From Sphacelaria rigidula (Eukaryota > Phaeophyceae > Sphacelariales), in the NCBI GenBank assembly GCA_964200075.2, contig CAXNAA020000416.1:1-21480 (forward strand): a DNA stretch of 21,480 nt, given 5' to 3'. The notes under the pieces were generated by a model that saw only the letters and a list, made by a program, of their open reading frames with translations, did no database searches and was not told where the DNA came from. The position numbers and the translations under genes were made by a program. Below are positions 8,122-20,096 of the stretch, piece by piece. The first letter of the stretch is position 1; each line of letters opens with the position of its first letter.

Positions 8122-11100
8122 ATGGACATGCCAGACCTGCGAGCGCCTCTGGAGGGATTCGAAGATGTCACGCCTATCCCTCAGGAAGATGGAAATGACC
8201 CTGTGGTGCCCATCGCATATCCGCAAAACTGTAAGTTCATCCAAACTGGACTGTCTTGTGTCGGTTGTACTGTTGTAATCCAAACCATTGTCATTTTTCT
8301 GTCTAGTGTTGTACTGTACGCTCACCACTTCTCGATCATCACCGTAGGTGATGGTGTATATCATCCCCGGCGATGTGCTTTAGGACTTTGATTTCCTCTC
8401 AAGAAGCGGTCTCATACTATGAATAATACTAACCGCCATAGATCCCAACGAGATGTTTCTAAAGGCACCAAATTCGGAGGCGTGGCCGCCGTATTTTGTG
8501 AGAAAAACGATTGGAACATATTTAACGGGGTGATATACGCCGTCATCAACCTTTTACCACCTGCTCTACTACCTTCGCATGCGTGCTCTGTGCTATGCTG
8601 TATGGTACCAGTACCAGTTTTCGTACTCTGTTCCTGATCTTGATGCGTGCATAATTAGCGCAATTCAGCGGTGCCAAGGTTTCATATATGCAGGAGGCTA
8701 GCACTTGCTACTAGCGATTTTGAACTCTCAATCACCCGTTACAAGTATTGTGTTTCGTTTCTGCCCCTTGTCTGCTGTAGTTTACAGCGAGTCTTTCCGT
8801 GCATTTTTAGAGTAGCCCCTAAAGCACAGTACAGTACGTCCATCTTGTGACCAGGCTTGGAGTCATGGGGGGATCAAGCATCAAGTCACGTGCGATAATC
8901 GGTTAGTGTGTGACAAACAGTCAGTCTAAATTCATTCCATCCTATCGAGACAGCTGATTCGTACATGGCGGGCTGTAGCAGCTCCCTAGTTGATGGTTTT
9001 TGAACCTCGATTTCTCGAATTCTGCGGTGAGGACGCTGCGCTGCCGAGCTTTGATTCGTGGGACGGATCTCTCATCAAAGTACAATGCTTAATTCTTTGA
9101 GCACGAGCTGTTTGGCTTATTTCCTGTTGAAGTGACCTGATACGAGAGTCATTACACGAAGTGGGTAGTGCTTTGGCATGGATGGATTCAAATGGAGTGC
9201 TTTCTTCGCGGTCACACGATTAACCACCTTCACTGCAGTGCATCTGACACGGGAGAGGAAATTCCCGTCGGTAAAAAACAAACACAAAACTGTTGTGATG
9301 GCGGGTCTTGAAGCAGTCAATCCGTCTCCATACTAACGCCTGGGGGTTCTTGGTTCTAACTGCAGTGTTCAGGTGCGCTGGGTCGAAAATATAACAGCGA
9401 AATATATGAATCGGCGAGTGGTTGAAAATCCATCAACCATCGCAAATCAAACTGAAAGTACCATCGTGAAAAATTGAGATATGAAGGATACGAGGATCTT
9501 CCTTGAAATTCTGATGGCCACCAGAGGGTATGCTAAATCGAGGTTTGAAATGTGACTATTTTGGCGGGTTGTTAACCATCTTTCAAGTTGGAGAGAACAA
9601 ACTGAAGGAAAACATGCGAGCCGTCTAAGCGTACAGAGTCACTCACAGGGAAACAGGCAGCTACCGTGCCGCTCTAGCCAAGGGTACCTCGGCTGGTACG
9701 GCCTCATTTACAGCTACCGCTCGGTCGGGCAGCGATGTCTGGCTTCGGACTTCCAGAGCTGCCTGTAAACTTGCTGTACAGTGTGTTACGATACGGTACT
9801 CGACTGTGTGAAAGTCAACTTCCCATGAACGTTCTATCCTGAGCAACCTCCGACGCGCGCCTCACGCACACTGTACCGTACAAAGCTTGGTTTCATGCGT
9901 TAACTATCTGGTATAATATGCACTTGTAATCATGGGTAGTGCATGCAGATAGCGGAGCGTCACGCGCGCATGTCGTGTGATGGTTGGGTGCTGCCGTGTT
10001 GTTTCTGTGCAAGTTTAGAGCGAGTGCCAGGTTGTCTGCAAACAGCGTCACACTGCATATATGCCGTACTTCTATCTTCAACGCAAAAGTTACCGGTAAA
10101 AGGCGAATCGGATTTCGCTGCGGCCAAACTGTCTAGATAGGGCGATGTGTTACGGGGGCGGAAATTGCTCTCTGATATCGTGTATATGCCACTTCCGAGC
10201 ATTGGAGACACGAGGAGCACCGTTCTTTAAAAAACATGTGAATGTAAATGAGCTTTCAATGGCAAGATCCCGTCACAAATGTTGCCCCAGAAACAAAGTT
10301 TTGTATGAAATGGAACTAAGGTGTGGCGGCCTATGTTCGGGCATGGGTCTCTTGGTTCCCAAGGAAATCAAGGTTGCATATCATCATCTGCTTGTACCGG
10401 GGTTGTTATGCGCTGCCACCCACCGTACTCGCTGTGTGTTGCTCTGTTTGTGTATCCTCTTTACTAGTGCGATGTGTGTGGTTGCCAGAGCGTACTCGAG
10501 TCACTGCCACGAAGCCATGTTGAAATCCTTGTCCAGGACTCATGTGCACGATATTCACTTCTCATGCTTGGCAACAGACGTGGTAGCTTCGGACTACCTG
10601 CGGGCGTTCCAGGCCTCTGGAGAGATGAGCGAACGGGTGTTGGCCATTACTCGCCTAGTGCTGGAATACAATCCTTCTCACTACACCGCGTGGTGGTTCA
10701 GGCGAAGGTAACGGGGAAGGAAATATGACTGCTTCGAGGCAGCACCGTGTTCGGGATGGCAGTTGAAATATCTATTGCGATACCTAGTAGGAGCGTGGAA
10801 ATGGCACCACCTAGTAGCATGTGTTCAAGTCGGCACTAAAGACACCTGAAGGCGACTAGACTTTGAACATCGCGGCGGACGTACAAGAAGTGCTATCCAT
10901 CACTCGGGTTGTCGAAACCGCGAGCGTTTTTCCTTGGGAATCATTCTGTCCTTGCACGACTTACGTGAGATGAAATGTCACAGCACAGCAACATTTCAGT
11001 GGGCTAGTCAAGATACTTGACGTTGGCAGATCAAGCTAGTAAATACGGTGAATTCTACTACTCACTCAAGTATGTTTGTGCGTGGTTCGCCTTCCTGCAG

Positions 11101-14100
11101 GATCGTGTTCGCACTGGGAATGGACCTGGAAGAGGAACTGGAAACGGCCAGCGAAATTGCTGGCGATAATCCCAAGAACTACCAAGTGTGGTGAGACAGA
11201 AGGCACACAGGCACTGTCCTTGCCAAACTGCACAGTTCGTGGCTGGATCATGCCATCACAGAATGCCGTACACGTACAGAAATATATGGCGTGTCACGGC
11301 ATCAACCCCGCCGGCATCATGAGCACACCAATAAGAAAAGCACCACGAGTTGCTTGTGCGGTGAAGGTTGCAACAAAATTGAAGAAGCGAACATCAGTAG
11401 CTGCTGCTACGTGTGGAGAGAGACGGGGAGAGTTCAGAAATGATAGTTGCGATGGATGTAATACCTTGCGCCGCACCTATCGCTCACCCACACGCATCTC
11501 TCGCTTCCCTGTTTCCGTCACCACGTTGAATGCGATCAATATTTTGCAATGTCCGTGGGTAATCCCACAAAGCACAACGTAAGCTCGCACACGACGGCTG
11601 GTATGGTGCAGGTGGTGGTAGGTGCTGAATACATCGATATCACCACTGCGAGCGGTGTTATATAGACTACAGGGGATAGCACACCCCCGGTGATACTTAG
11701 TTTTGTAATCACGGCGCTATGACGCTGGGACATATATCGCTGGAAATAGTCCGCTGATATGTACATCTCCACGGCCTATGCAAGGAATGTTCAGTGTGTC
11801 TAGGATCTTCCCAGGGGGACGTGGAATTTGAAAAATTCTCATTGGGCAGGTTCTATTCCGTGTAGTTGACGGTACTCGAAACTAGCGTTATGATGGGTGT
11901 AACAATATCCGTGGGGGTGAGAAAAAGCTATCGAGTGGCACCTACAGGATCAGCGCCCGCTTGCAGTAACTGTTCACGTAGTAATCCGCAGTAGCGAGCA
12001 GAGTGCACCGCAACTACTGGTGTGCAGAATTTCTGCACACCAGTAGTTGCGGTGCACTTTGCTCTGTCACGAGCAAGTCATTCGGGGATGTTGACCCACA
12101 TCAAGTAAACTCTGAGCCTCCACAAATGCCCACCGCTTCCACTTATGCATCACATTGAGAGAGGAAGTTCAACTCTTTCGTCATCGTGGACAGGCAGTGC
12201 TGCAGCAGAATCGGCCCATTGCCCTCTTACGCCGATGACCTGAAACCGCAACAATCAGTTCGATCTGCTTGCGGGGTGGTGGTTTTCATGTGTGGGACCG
12301 ATACCCCCATGCAGTGTCTCGCACTGTGCTCAGGTATAGTCAGCCGAGCACGATGCTGCTACAGACAGTTGGAGATGCTAGTTTGGCCCCTAGCGATGCC
12401 CGGGCTGTTCCACGACACCATTCTGACCATAGAAAACTAATATATTTTCCTTTTTTCCCTGGGATGCTCCTCCCGGATACACTTCATCGTAGACTGCACC
12501 CTTTTGATGAATAAGTCGTACGTTAAGGCGACGCTCGCCCTGTCCAAGCACTACATACACCTGCGCACCGTTGGCACGGAGGCGGCAGCACTGGCCTATT
12601 TCTCGTGCTTTTACAGCTCACCATCAAAACCTGAAGGAAAAAAATTGTGATTTGCCGGTTTATTCTGCTGAACGCAGGGTGCTCACTGACGCGGTCATCG
12701 TAGCGTTCTGCACTCGGGTTTAACCTATACGAGGGAAAAATCAGCGCTAAAATTGCACACGTCAACGAGAACCGGGCTCATGAGTCGACCCCTCGATGGA
12801 GTGCCCCGAACAACCCGCCGTCCCTAACAACAGGAAATGGAAAAAAAACACAGGAAGAGGGCACTGGGGGGAAAATCTCGGGGGGGAAGGCCTGAGTCGG
12901 ATTAACTTTGTTTGGGTGCGTGCGTGTGCGTGTGTCGCACGTATAATCCACTCCGACAAATTATGAGGAGAAAAGCACTGCCGCTCGTGCACCCAGCCGC
13001 ACAGGGAATCCAAGATAGTGGGTGTGGCGTGTGCTGGAACAGACAACACCGTGGCGACTCTATTACGCTCTTCTGTAGTTTTTTTTGTATCTAGTCTACC
13101 GGGGCCGCCATGCACGCCGTACCGTTTCTACAAGGGGAGGAACGCAGCGACGAAGAGAGGAGACAACACTGTACTACCTTGTACTCTACTACGCGTTTTA
13201 GTTGTGCTTCGTCTATCCATGCGGTCACCCATAGGCCGGTTCATCTGTTGCTTCGACATAATTTTCTCTTGAAAAATGAATGTACAGACAGTACAGCCCC
13301 AAGCAATGCAGGAGGGCAGCGTGTGTGTCATGTGCCCAGAAGGCCTTGTGTGGTTCTATTCGACCCGACCGGACGGATACTTCGCGTGTCACTGACTTGG
13401 TCGATTTTTCCATCAGGGCGATCCACGATCCGGCTCACTTTATGAAAGAATTCCAGTATCTTTAGGCCCGAGTAGCATCTCTATCAATACTACAGCCTCG
13501 TTGATGGTCATTTTGTACTATTATATCAACCGACCGGTCGCCCCGGTGACTCAGTTGGTAACCTCGACACCTTCTCACGGTTGGGTCGTGGGTTCGAATC
13601 TCGGAGCGATCTGGATTTGCTTTTCACCCAATGTCCAACAGTGGAGAGCGACTCGTGGGTACACAAAATTCGACTTGACAGTCAACGAGGGAAAGGGACT
13701 GCTGAACCCCTATCGTGATAATAAATAAAGGCAAGCACCGCAGACGGAAATATATGCGCAAACGTTTGGCGAAAAATATGAGCAGCCGCCCATGTTTGCC
13801 CTTTTCGTTTTGCTATCCAGGTATCATCGTCGAGCATTGGCTGAGCGCAGAGGAGACCCCGGGGATGAGATGGAGTACGTTAACTATGTTCTATCAGAGG
13901 ACCCCAAGAATTACCACGCGTGGGCCCATAGGCAGTGGATATTACAGGTGGAAAACCGATGAGGGACTATTGCATCGTTGTGTGAATTATAGTAGACCGA
14001 CTCGATTTTGCAGACAAGCGAACTGTTAGATGCAGGTTACGAACGGTATGAATCGTTCGTCCAATGCTACCGCTGCGTCTGTTCCGTGTCCGTGATTTGT

Positions 14101-17091
14101 GTACCAGCAAGGAGTACTTTAGTAGCTCGCCTTGTTGTGGTGTTTTGTGTTGGTGTTGCAGAAAACCTCCTTCCCTGTCGTTATCCGCGATGAGCTTCTA
14201 TCCAATACAGCATGTGGATGAACGTACCCATTGGTGTCACTTAGCCGTTGGCTGCGTGTACGCTGAAATGGCCTGTATGGGGCACCGCGATCGATAGCAA
14301 TCGATAGATCGAGTGGGCGACTGAGCGCACATGACATCCTGGAAATAGCTGTTCACTGATAGTCGTTGTGTTGCGTCTCATGTACTTCTAGGCATGTATC
14401 TCACCGCGCAAAGTGCTTCAGTTTCGCTTCTTTTGGTACGTATCAAATTTTCATACCTCGGAAGAACCCAAAGTCTAATGCTGAATCCAAAACGCTTGAG
14501 TTATGACAGGTTATGTGCGCAAAAGTGGAGTTCTGTAATTTTGCCCAATACTATAATCCACCGCTTGTCGGTCTTGCTAATGAAACCGACTGACTGAACA
14601 CGACGATGCTCAACATATCGAAGTGTGCCGAAGGCTATGATTTATCTGCCAATGCTCTTGATATAGCTAGCTGCAAATGCAGTGCCGCTCAGCAAGCGTG
14701 CGCTCGCACTGGGAGCATACTTCGTAGATGCGCAGTCCTGTTGGCGTTATTTGTCAACGGTATCAAGGGGCCGCAATGTTTTACTCTGAGTACTGACTTA
14801 TGCTCCCGATAGACACTGTCGTCACACACGAGCCTGGTGGTGAATAGGGAACATATTTATTCCCGACAAGCTGGTTCCACGAAGAGACACGAGAATCGTT
14901 GTCACCATCGTTTCCAATAGTTGCGAGTAGGAATCCTCATCTTTGCACGGATCCACTTGATACTGAGAAAAGCGCAATACTATGGCCCGACCTAGGGCGA
15001 GACGTCTTGCTCCGTGCTGACACGGGCAGTTTCACAACGGGTTGCATTATGTGATATTGGGTTTTCGGCGTTTTGTGCACGTATGATGTCCGGATACATC
15101 CCATTGCTTCAGAAATCCATGACGATTGCGTACAGCGTTCTGGGCAAACCTAAAAGGGGCCAGAGAGCTTCCTCGTGCCGATTACGTTGATACCAAGCAA
15201 CAGGCCGCTGTAGACTGTGGCATACACCGCTACGCCAACGCTGGTAAAATTGACTTTGTTTGTCTAGTCAGTCATACTGGCGAGGCGATTGTATGACTGC
15301 GCCCAAATGTAGCTGTTCCGCTTCGATCTGTACAGAACTGGGCAGTGTCCAAATTATTCGACTTGTGGAGCATGAATTTCATGCGTACAACCTTCAACGT
15401 TGTTCCGAATCATGGGGATTATAGTTCGTTGCTTTTGACTTCATCCCCCACAGTTCGAGAGACTCGCAGTCAATGACGGTCAGTGTTGCTCGCCGGGAAT
15501 CATGATTCTTCCAGTGAAATTGTGTCACAGGGTGATACAACCATTCGAAATTCGTTGGATGTACCCACTTGTCTGTTTCCCATCGATGAGTCAACCCCCT
15601 CACCCTCGACCCCGCATTCCAGACTTGAAAACACACGTTGGCGCCTAGGACCACGAGCTAAAAACGTTTCGGCCCAATATGAAGGCCTAAGATCACTAGC
15701 GGAAGATGTCTCAGATCACGAATTGAGCACTACGGGTCCCCTTGGGTGATTCTGTCTGCTATCCGAGGTCATACGTTGCAAAGCGGCCGCGTGTAATGCC
15801 CCGGAGGCTTGACGTCACTGGCCCTCGCCTTCCCGAGTCTGTTTGTTCAGCCCCCTTCCGAAATGGAAACATCTGTGAAGGCATAAAGCCCTTTCTTGAT
15901 TTTCAGTAACGTTGGGTGTTCTGTCATGAACATTTGGTCTTGTATGTTTGTTACCACCAGGAATTCAAGACGCTAAATGACGAAGAAGGTCGACGGGCCG
16001 AGATCGCCGAGGTGGACAGGCTGCTGCGGCAAGACCTGAGGAACAACTCAGCGTGGAATCATCGGTGGTTCGTATTGCACTCCACGTTGGGATCGACAGC
16101 ACTTCCGGACGAGGTATAGGGGAGCGAGGCTTTGAAATTTCGCTGCTGCTTCATGTTGCGACTTGCGTTTACACCACACGAACTTGTGTACCGAGCGTTG
16201 AACAGTGCTACGGATATACAAAAACGATTAGCAAAAGGATGAGCATTATGTTGTTGTTTGCTTCTTCATGGTCTTGTCCTATTTCACTCCCTCATATCGT
16301 TGTCGTTCTATAAATAAACATCGTTCCCACACCTCATGTCCTTGTGAAAATTTGCACAGGTGGTGAGGGCCGAACTTTCATACGCCTTGGAGTATGCAGA
16401 GGAAGCCCCCAGCAACGAGAGCCCGTGGAACTATGTACGAGGCTTTTTCCGAACAGGGCAACGGGAGTACGCCGATTTTCCCGAGGTCCGGGACCGCGTG
16501 CTGAAGTTGCAGGTGATACATGTGGCGGTGCATTGCGCTCCATCTGGTTGCGTCAGCTGTGGTGTCACGTGTTCTTCACGTTATCGACGACTCGTCCACT
16601 ACTTTGCCTTCTTGTCGAAACCAAGTAACGGGGTTTTGCCTTTGACCTCATTTTCCCAGATTTTCATGCTGTTGGCGGATGGTGTCGTTGTACGTTGCTG
16701 TGGTTGTGCTGCATTGTGTGAATTGCCCCAGATTCCTGGCATGAAAAATCTGTGAACAGTAACAGGATAGCACGGACGTTTGCCACCACATCCATGACTG
16801 ATCCGACCTTCCTCACCATTTGCCTGTCTACCATGTTCACCGTGGTGGGGTACGTGTGTGAAACTGGCGGTGTGTTGCTTGAAACTGCAGAAAACGGATG
16901 CTGGTGCGAAGAGCCAACACTTGCATGGGCTGCTGTTAGATATTTATGAACAGGAAGGGACGGAGGAGGCCCTCAACGAGACGATCAACATCCTGCAGCA
17001 TCTTCGGGACGATCTAGATGTAATACGAGCAAAGTACTGGCAAGCGCGTGTGGCAGTGAACACGAGGCGGCTGGAATACGTTGTAGGATGA
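8122..17091 (+). CDS. FNTA: Protein farnesyl/geranylgeranyltransferase I alpha subunit
   Basis: The product is the alpha subunit shared by farnesyltransferase and geranylgeranyltransferase I; with a beta subunit it attaches prenyl groups to C-terminal CaaX cysteines in the cytosol. Exons: 8122-8230, 10578-10707, 11101-11190, 13821-13947, 15961-16113, 16360-16512, 16891-17091. They total 963 nt (320 residues plus TGA). All introns are GT-AG and the phases join. Exon 1 holds the family N-terminal block (PIPQEDGNDPVVPIAY). Five PFTA helical repeats follow: ASDYLRAF to YTAWWFRR; LEEELETA to NPKNYQVWYHRR; GDEMEYVN to PKNYHAWAHRQW; AEVDRLLR to NNSAWNHRWFVL; RAELSYAL to NESPWNYVRG. IRAKYW is the usual C-terminal motif. 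The Lys of PKNYHAW matches the Lys (164 in human) that contacts the isoprenoid diphosphate. The start at 8122 fits plant and yeast lengths and has G at -3 and +4. Introns 2, 5 and 6 (393, 246, 378 bp) hold nothing else I recognise. Confidence 0.93.
8231..10577 (+). other. Intron 1 (2347 bp)
   Basis: The donor is GTAAGT and the acceptor CAACAG; it interrupts a Tyr codon (T/AC) in phase 1. A short hairpin CATCACC-GTA-GGTGATG lies at about 8338-8354. Open frames inside (for example 10145 onward, which merges with exon 2) show no domain of their own. No repeat or gene is recognised in the rest. Confidence 0.8.
11996..12064. repeat. Near-perfect 69-bp palindrome
   Basis: Two 34-base arms around a single central T at 12030. 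The inner 28 bases of each arm (12002-12029 with 12031-12058) pair without a mismatch; 12001/12059 is the only mismatch before the pairing ends at 11996/12064. There is no loop beyond the centre, so it is a cruciform-type palindrome and not a hairpin with a loop like a microRNA precursor. Confidence 0.95.
13536..13729 (+). mobile_element. tRNA-derived SINE-like insertion
   Basis: An A-box-like TGACTCAGTTGGTA at 13547-13560 and a B-box GGTTCGAATC at 13591-13600 are 44 bases apart, exactly the tRNA spacing. Bases 13536-13544 can pair with 13603-13611 (eight of nine, one of these G-U), like a terminal stem. The T stem and anticodon arm are poorly paired, so this is not a working tRNA. An unrelated body of about 110 bp follows and ends in a tail of ATAATAAATAAA (about 13718-13729). 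A head with internal pol III boxes, a body and an A-rich simple tail is the layout of a SINE. No target duplication is evident. Confidence 0.5.
13948..15960 (+). other. Intron 4 (2013 bp)
   Basis: The donor is the weak GTGGAA and the acceptor CACCAG, phase 0, between WILQ and EFKTL. The human protein reads WVIQEFK across the same point, so no exon is missing. Open frames in it (15483-15749 plus, 15394-15654 minus) lie on opposite strands over the same bases and show no known domain. Confidence 0.8.
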
Positions 17092-17510
17092 GACCTTTTA
17101 TACGTGAAACCGGTCGGGGTATGCCGTTTATCTTGTTTTGGGACTGCAATGGTCCATGTGTTGGTCTCACGGACACGACGTGCGATAGTTCTTGCCGAGT
17201 TTGCCCTCTTCTGGAACTTGAACATTTAACATCCAACTTCCCTTGCTCAACAGTGCTGGAGCCCCTCTCATCGAGGAGAGAGGGAACCATTTGAACTCTC
17301 ACCAGCCTCGCAGCACGTAAAAGGTGCTGCCTGTAGGGACCCAACGTTTCCGACATAGCCGGGGGTTTTATTTTTGTTGCACCAATCTGCGGCTTTTTTT
17401 CTTGCACGTTGAGCCCTAGCAAACGTGCTGAGTCTGACCGCCTCTCGCCGGTATCCTCGACAGGGCTGCCTTACCAACACATGTTTGAATAAAGTTCAGT
17501 CGCTGTTAAA
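17092..17510 (+). terminator. 3' UTR and polyadenylation signal
   Basis: An AATAAA at 17488-17493 lies about 400 bp after the stop codon and is a plausible poly(A) signal. A short hairpin (CCTCTC with GAGAGG, about 17264-17283) lies in between. Minus-strand frames here (16985-17422) are antisense to the last exon and UTR. Confidence 0.5.
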
Positions 17511-20096
17511 ATAGCAATCTCGGTCCAAAGCCACAAATCGACCATTCGCAAATTACTTCGAGGTTAAACCGACTACAGCAATGGTTGTCCCATGAAAACC
17601 CATATTCTGTCAACAACCATTGCCGGGTGCAGGTGCGCATATCGTGTCGTTTTGTCCCAAGGGCAGCCGCTTCCGCGCGCCCATTTTGGAGCGCGTGCAG
17701 ATGATCCCCACTTGTATCTGTCAGAGGTGTTTCCATCGGTAGGGTTCCATGCAGAATGTTTCGTGCTAGCCGGTTTGTGGCCCACGTCATACATTCCATA
17801 CTCATCACCGGGTGTCTTGCCAGCAGCCCAACGCGATAACATGACGATCACCCCTCAAAAGTCGAAAAATCGTAGCTGCATGCGGTATTGCCATGGCTTG
17901 CGCAATATTCGGGCTGTGCATTACCCAATCTTCATAAAAATCGGTAGCAGTGCTGACTACCGGGAGGTGCCCACTTTCCAAATTTGGAAATGTAACCGAA
18001 CCACGCCGGGAAGTAAGGGGAATAATGAGCTCAGTGCTGACAGATGAACTCGTTTCAGTAGCAGCGTGCTGACGCCTCGCGAAAAAATTGGAGATGGCCC
18101 GCAGACGTGGCACACATGCCCACCGCGATCAACAAGGGACGCCATCCTCGTGCGCTCACTGGAGCCTTTCCAGACGCCGCTCGTGCAAGTCCATGACAGG
18201 CGGAAGTGCCTCACGTACGGCTCCTAATCCTCGTCCGCATCATAGCGTCAACATGACCCGCTGTCGCAGCGCTTCTGCATGTGCCGGTTTCATTCGAAGA
18301 CTGACGCAAGCCGTTGCCTACATCAACACGTGTAGATTTCCCTGCCAGAGCATGTTTGTCACCACGTGTGGTCATCCCAAGGATATGACCGTCGCCCACG
18401 AAAGGATGCGTAAATGCCGGCCGAGGGCAGCCATCGCGTGCGTGTTACGTCACATGAACTGGGTTGCCGGACAGCCTCCCAGATTGCAGACATGGACGGC
18501 CGCAATGAGGCTATTCCGTGCTGGCCAGGAACAGGACCTTCACTTCACAACACTTCACGACGTGAGGGTGTTCAAGCTTGAACACATGGAGGATCATGCC
18601 CGGGACAACTGAATGTTTGCAAAAGCAGGGCAGTCGTTCGAAGCAGTCCACTGTAGCAACTGAAGGTGCTCCTTCTCTGCAGCATTCGGACAGATGTATG
18701 CCCACCGGCAGCTATGCGCCCTGGACCATTGCAGCATGTCTACATGACCCACAGTCGCATCGCTCCTGGAATCTGGGAATATTTTGAGGACAAGCTATCG
18801 GGTCCGGCCGACTCAGACACCACCAGATTTCCTCGTTTCACGGCACCATGACGGATCCCCAGCGCAGTTGCTAGGTCCGTTCCACCTCCAATACTTCTAG
18901 GTGTTCACCGACAGGAACTTTTGCTCAAGTCCGAGACTTCCGAGGGCATCCTTCCCGGTCCAATCGCTGTAGGACGCCAAGATGTCCGCCTAGCGAAGAG
19001 AACCTGCGATGGCAACTACAGTCAACGTTTTCCGCCCACGTGGGCTCACTTAATAACACCCAGCTCTCTTGACTCTTCGACCGCCAGAGTGGGCAACAGA
19101 TCGTCTTCACTTGAAAAAGAGTGATGCAACCCACATGACCCACCAAAGGGTTATCCTTCAAGCTCAACACGTCAGTCTTGTCCCAGAGAGGCTCTTCTCC
19201 TTGCAGCCCAGACTCAGCACGTCTCCGAGAATTCCGAAGTTGCCGTATTCCCCAATAATCACGCCGAGAGGTGCTAGCTTCTGGTCCCCACACTCGAGGC
19301 TGTACACCGCTTGAGAAATTGAGATCTCGACGGTGACAGGCAGTCGAAAGGCGCCCGTGCCACACCAGTTATCATATGTTGCAAACGCCATCGTGGTGTG
19401 GGCAATGTTTGCTTATGACGTCTGTAACGGCTCTTGGAGTATCGCCCATTGATGGTGGTGAGTCCTCCATTTTGCTCCTCCACACCTTCTTGGTCTCGGT
19501 TTCCCACAATATCTGACACCGGAGTCGACAGCGCAATTGCAGCAATTGTTGGGACACACTCAGGTGAGACTCGAGGCAACGAGGGACAGTAACCGCGTTT
19601 CTACACGATGGAAAGAAGGGCCGGGTTTTTTTTTCCGATTTCCTGTTCTTGTCAAGTTCACGTTCCTGTTTTTTTTAAAAGCTCCCGCTATTTTTCTTCC
19701 AGTCATGCAGGTTACCGTTTTCCTTTATGAAGGTGCGTTGCCCAAAAATCAGCGCTGCCGCTCGTTTCCCGCAATCTGCCAATTTCACAGCCCCGAAAGT
19801 GCACAATCATGATTGCAGTACGCTATAAATGTGATGTTGGCCATTTTGAGGGTGATGGTGATGATCTCGGGCGCTTGTTATGCAGATATGGCACACTGAG
19901 ATAGTGTGTGAACTAAAACCATCAAGCTCTTCAGTGCCTCCAGACAGGTGAAAATGGCTGATCTTCACTCACTTTCCAAACAGCGGGGGGGAAACATCGA
20001 CTATCGACAACGTTCAGTGAAAATGATGACATTCCAACATATGGAAACACACTGGGCAAAAACAGATTCAAGGGCAAGTCGAGTAGAGCATGTAAT
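17511..20096. other. 2.6 kb of open but unrecognised sequence
   Basis: Two plus-strand frames, 17592-18047 (151 codons) and 18088-18612 (174 codons), follow each other in different frames, and minus-strand frames are also long (17573-17851, 17805-18113, 18925-19365). None shows a domain I can name. The openness on both strands points to GC-rich decayed coding or repeat DNA more than to one gene. A perfect 18-bp palindrome GTGTTCAAGCTTGAACAC lies at 18568-18585. Poly-T runs occur at 19626-19635 and 19669-19676. Confidence 0.4.

Larger units (their letters stand above)
11191..13820 (+). other. Intron 3 (2630 bp)
   Basis: The donor is GTGAGA and the acceptor TATCCAG; the intron splits a Trp codon (TG/G) of the second PFTA repeat. 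It contains the 69-bp palindrome at 11996-12064 and the SINE-like insertion at about 13536-13729. The other open frames (for example 11076-11582, 12186-12440, 13110-13445) show no known domain. Confidence 0.85.

Noticed and set aside
11996-12064. MicroRNA precursor
   Set aside because: The arms meet with a single central base and no loop, and pairing ends after 34 bases; a processed precursor would need a loop and usually bulges.
13540-13611. Functional tRNA gene
   Set aside because: The A and B boxes and their spacing fit, but the T stem, D stem and anticodon arm pair badly, and the sequence runs on into a body and simple tail, which fits a SINE better.
16985-17422. Minus-strand 145-codon gene
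   Set aside because: It overlaps the last exon of the prenyltransferase gene in antisense and has no domain of its own.
19105-19320. Copia-type protease motif (SDATHMTH, plus strand)
   Set aside because: It recalls the D-S-G-A-T-x-H-M-T motif but lacks the catalytic D-S-G order, and no other copia domain is visible nearby.
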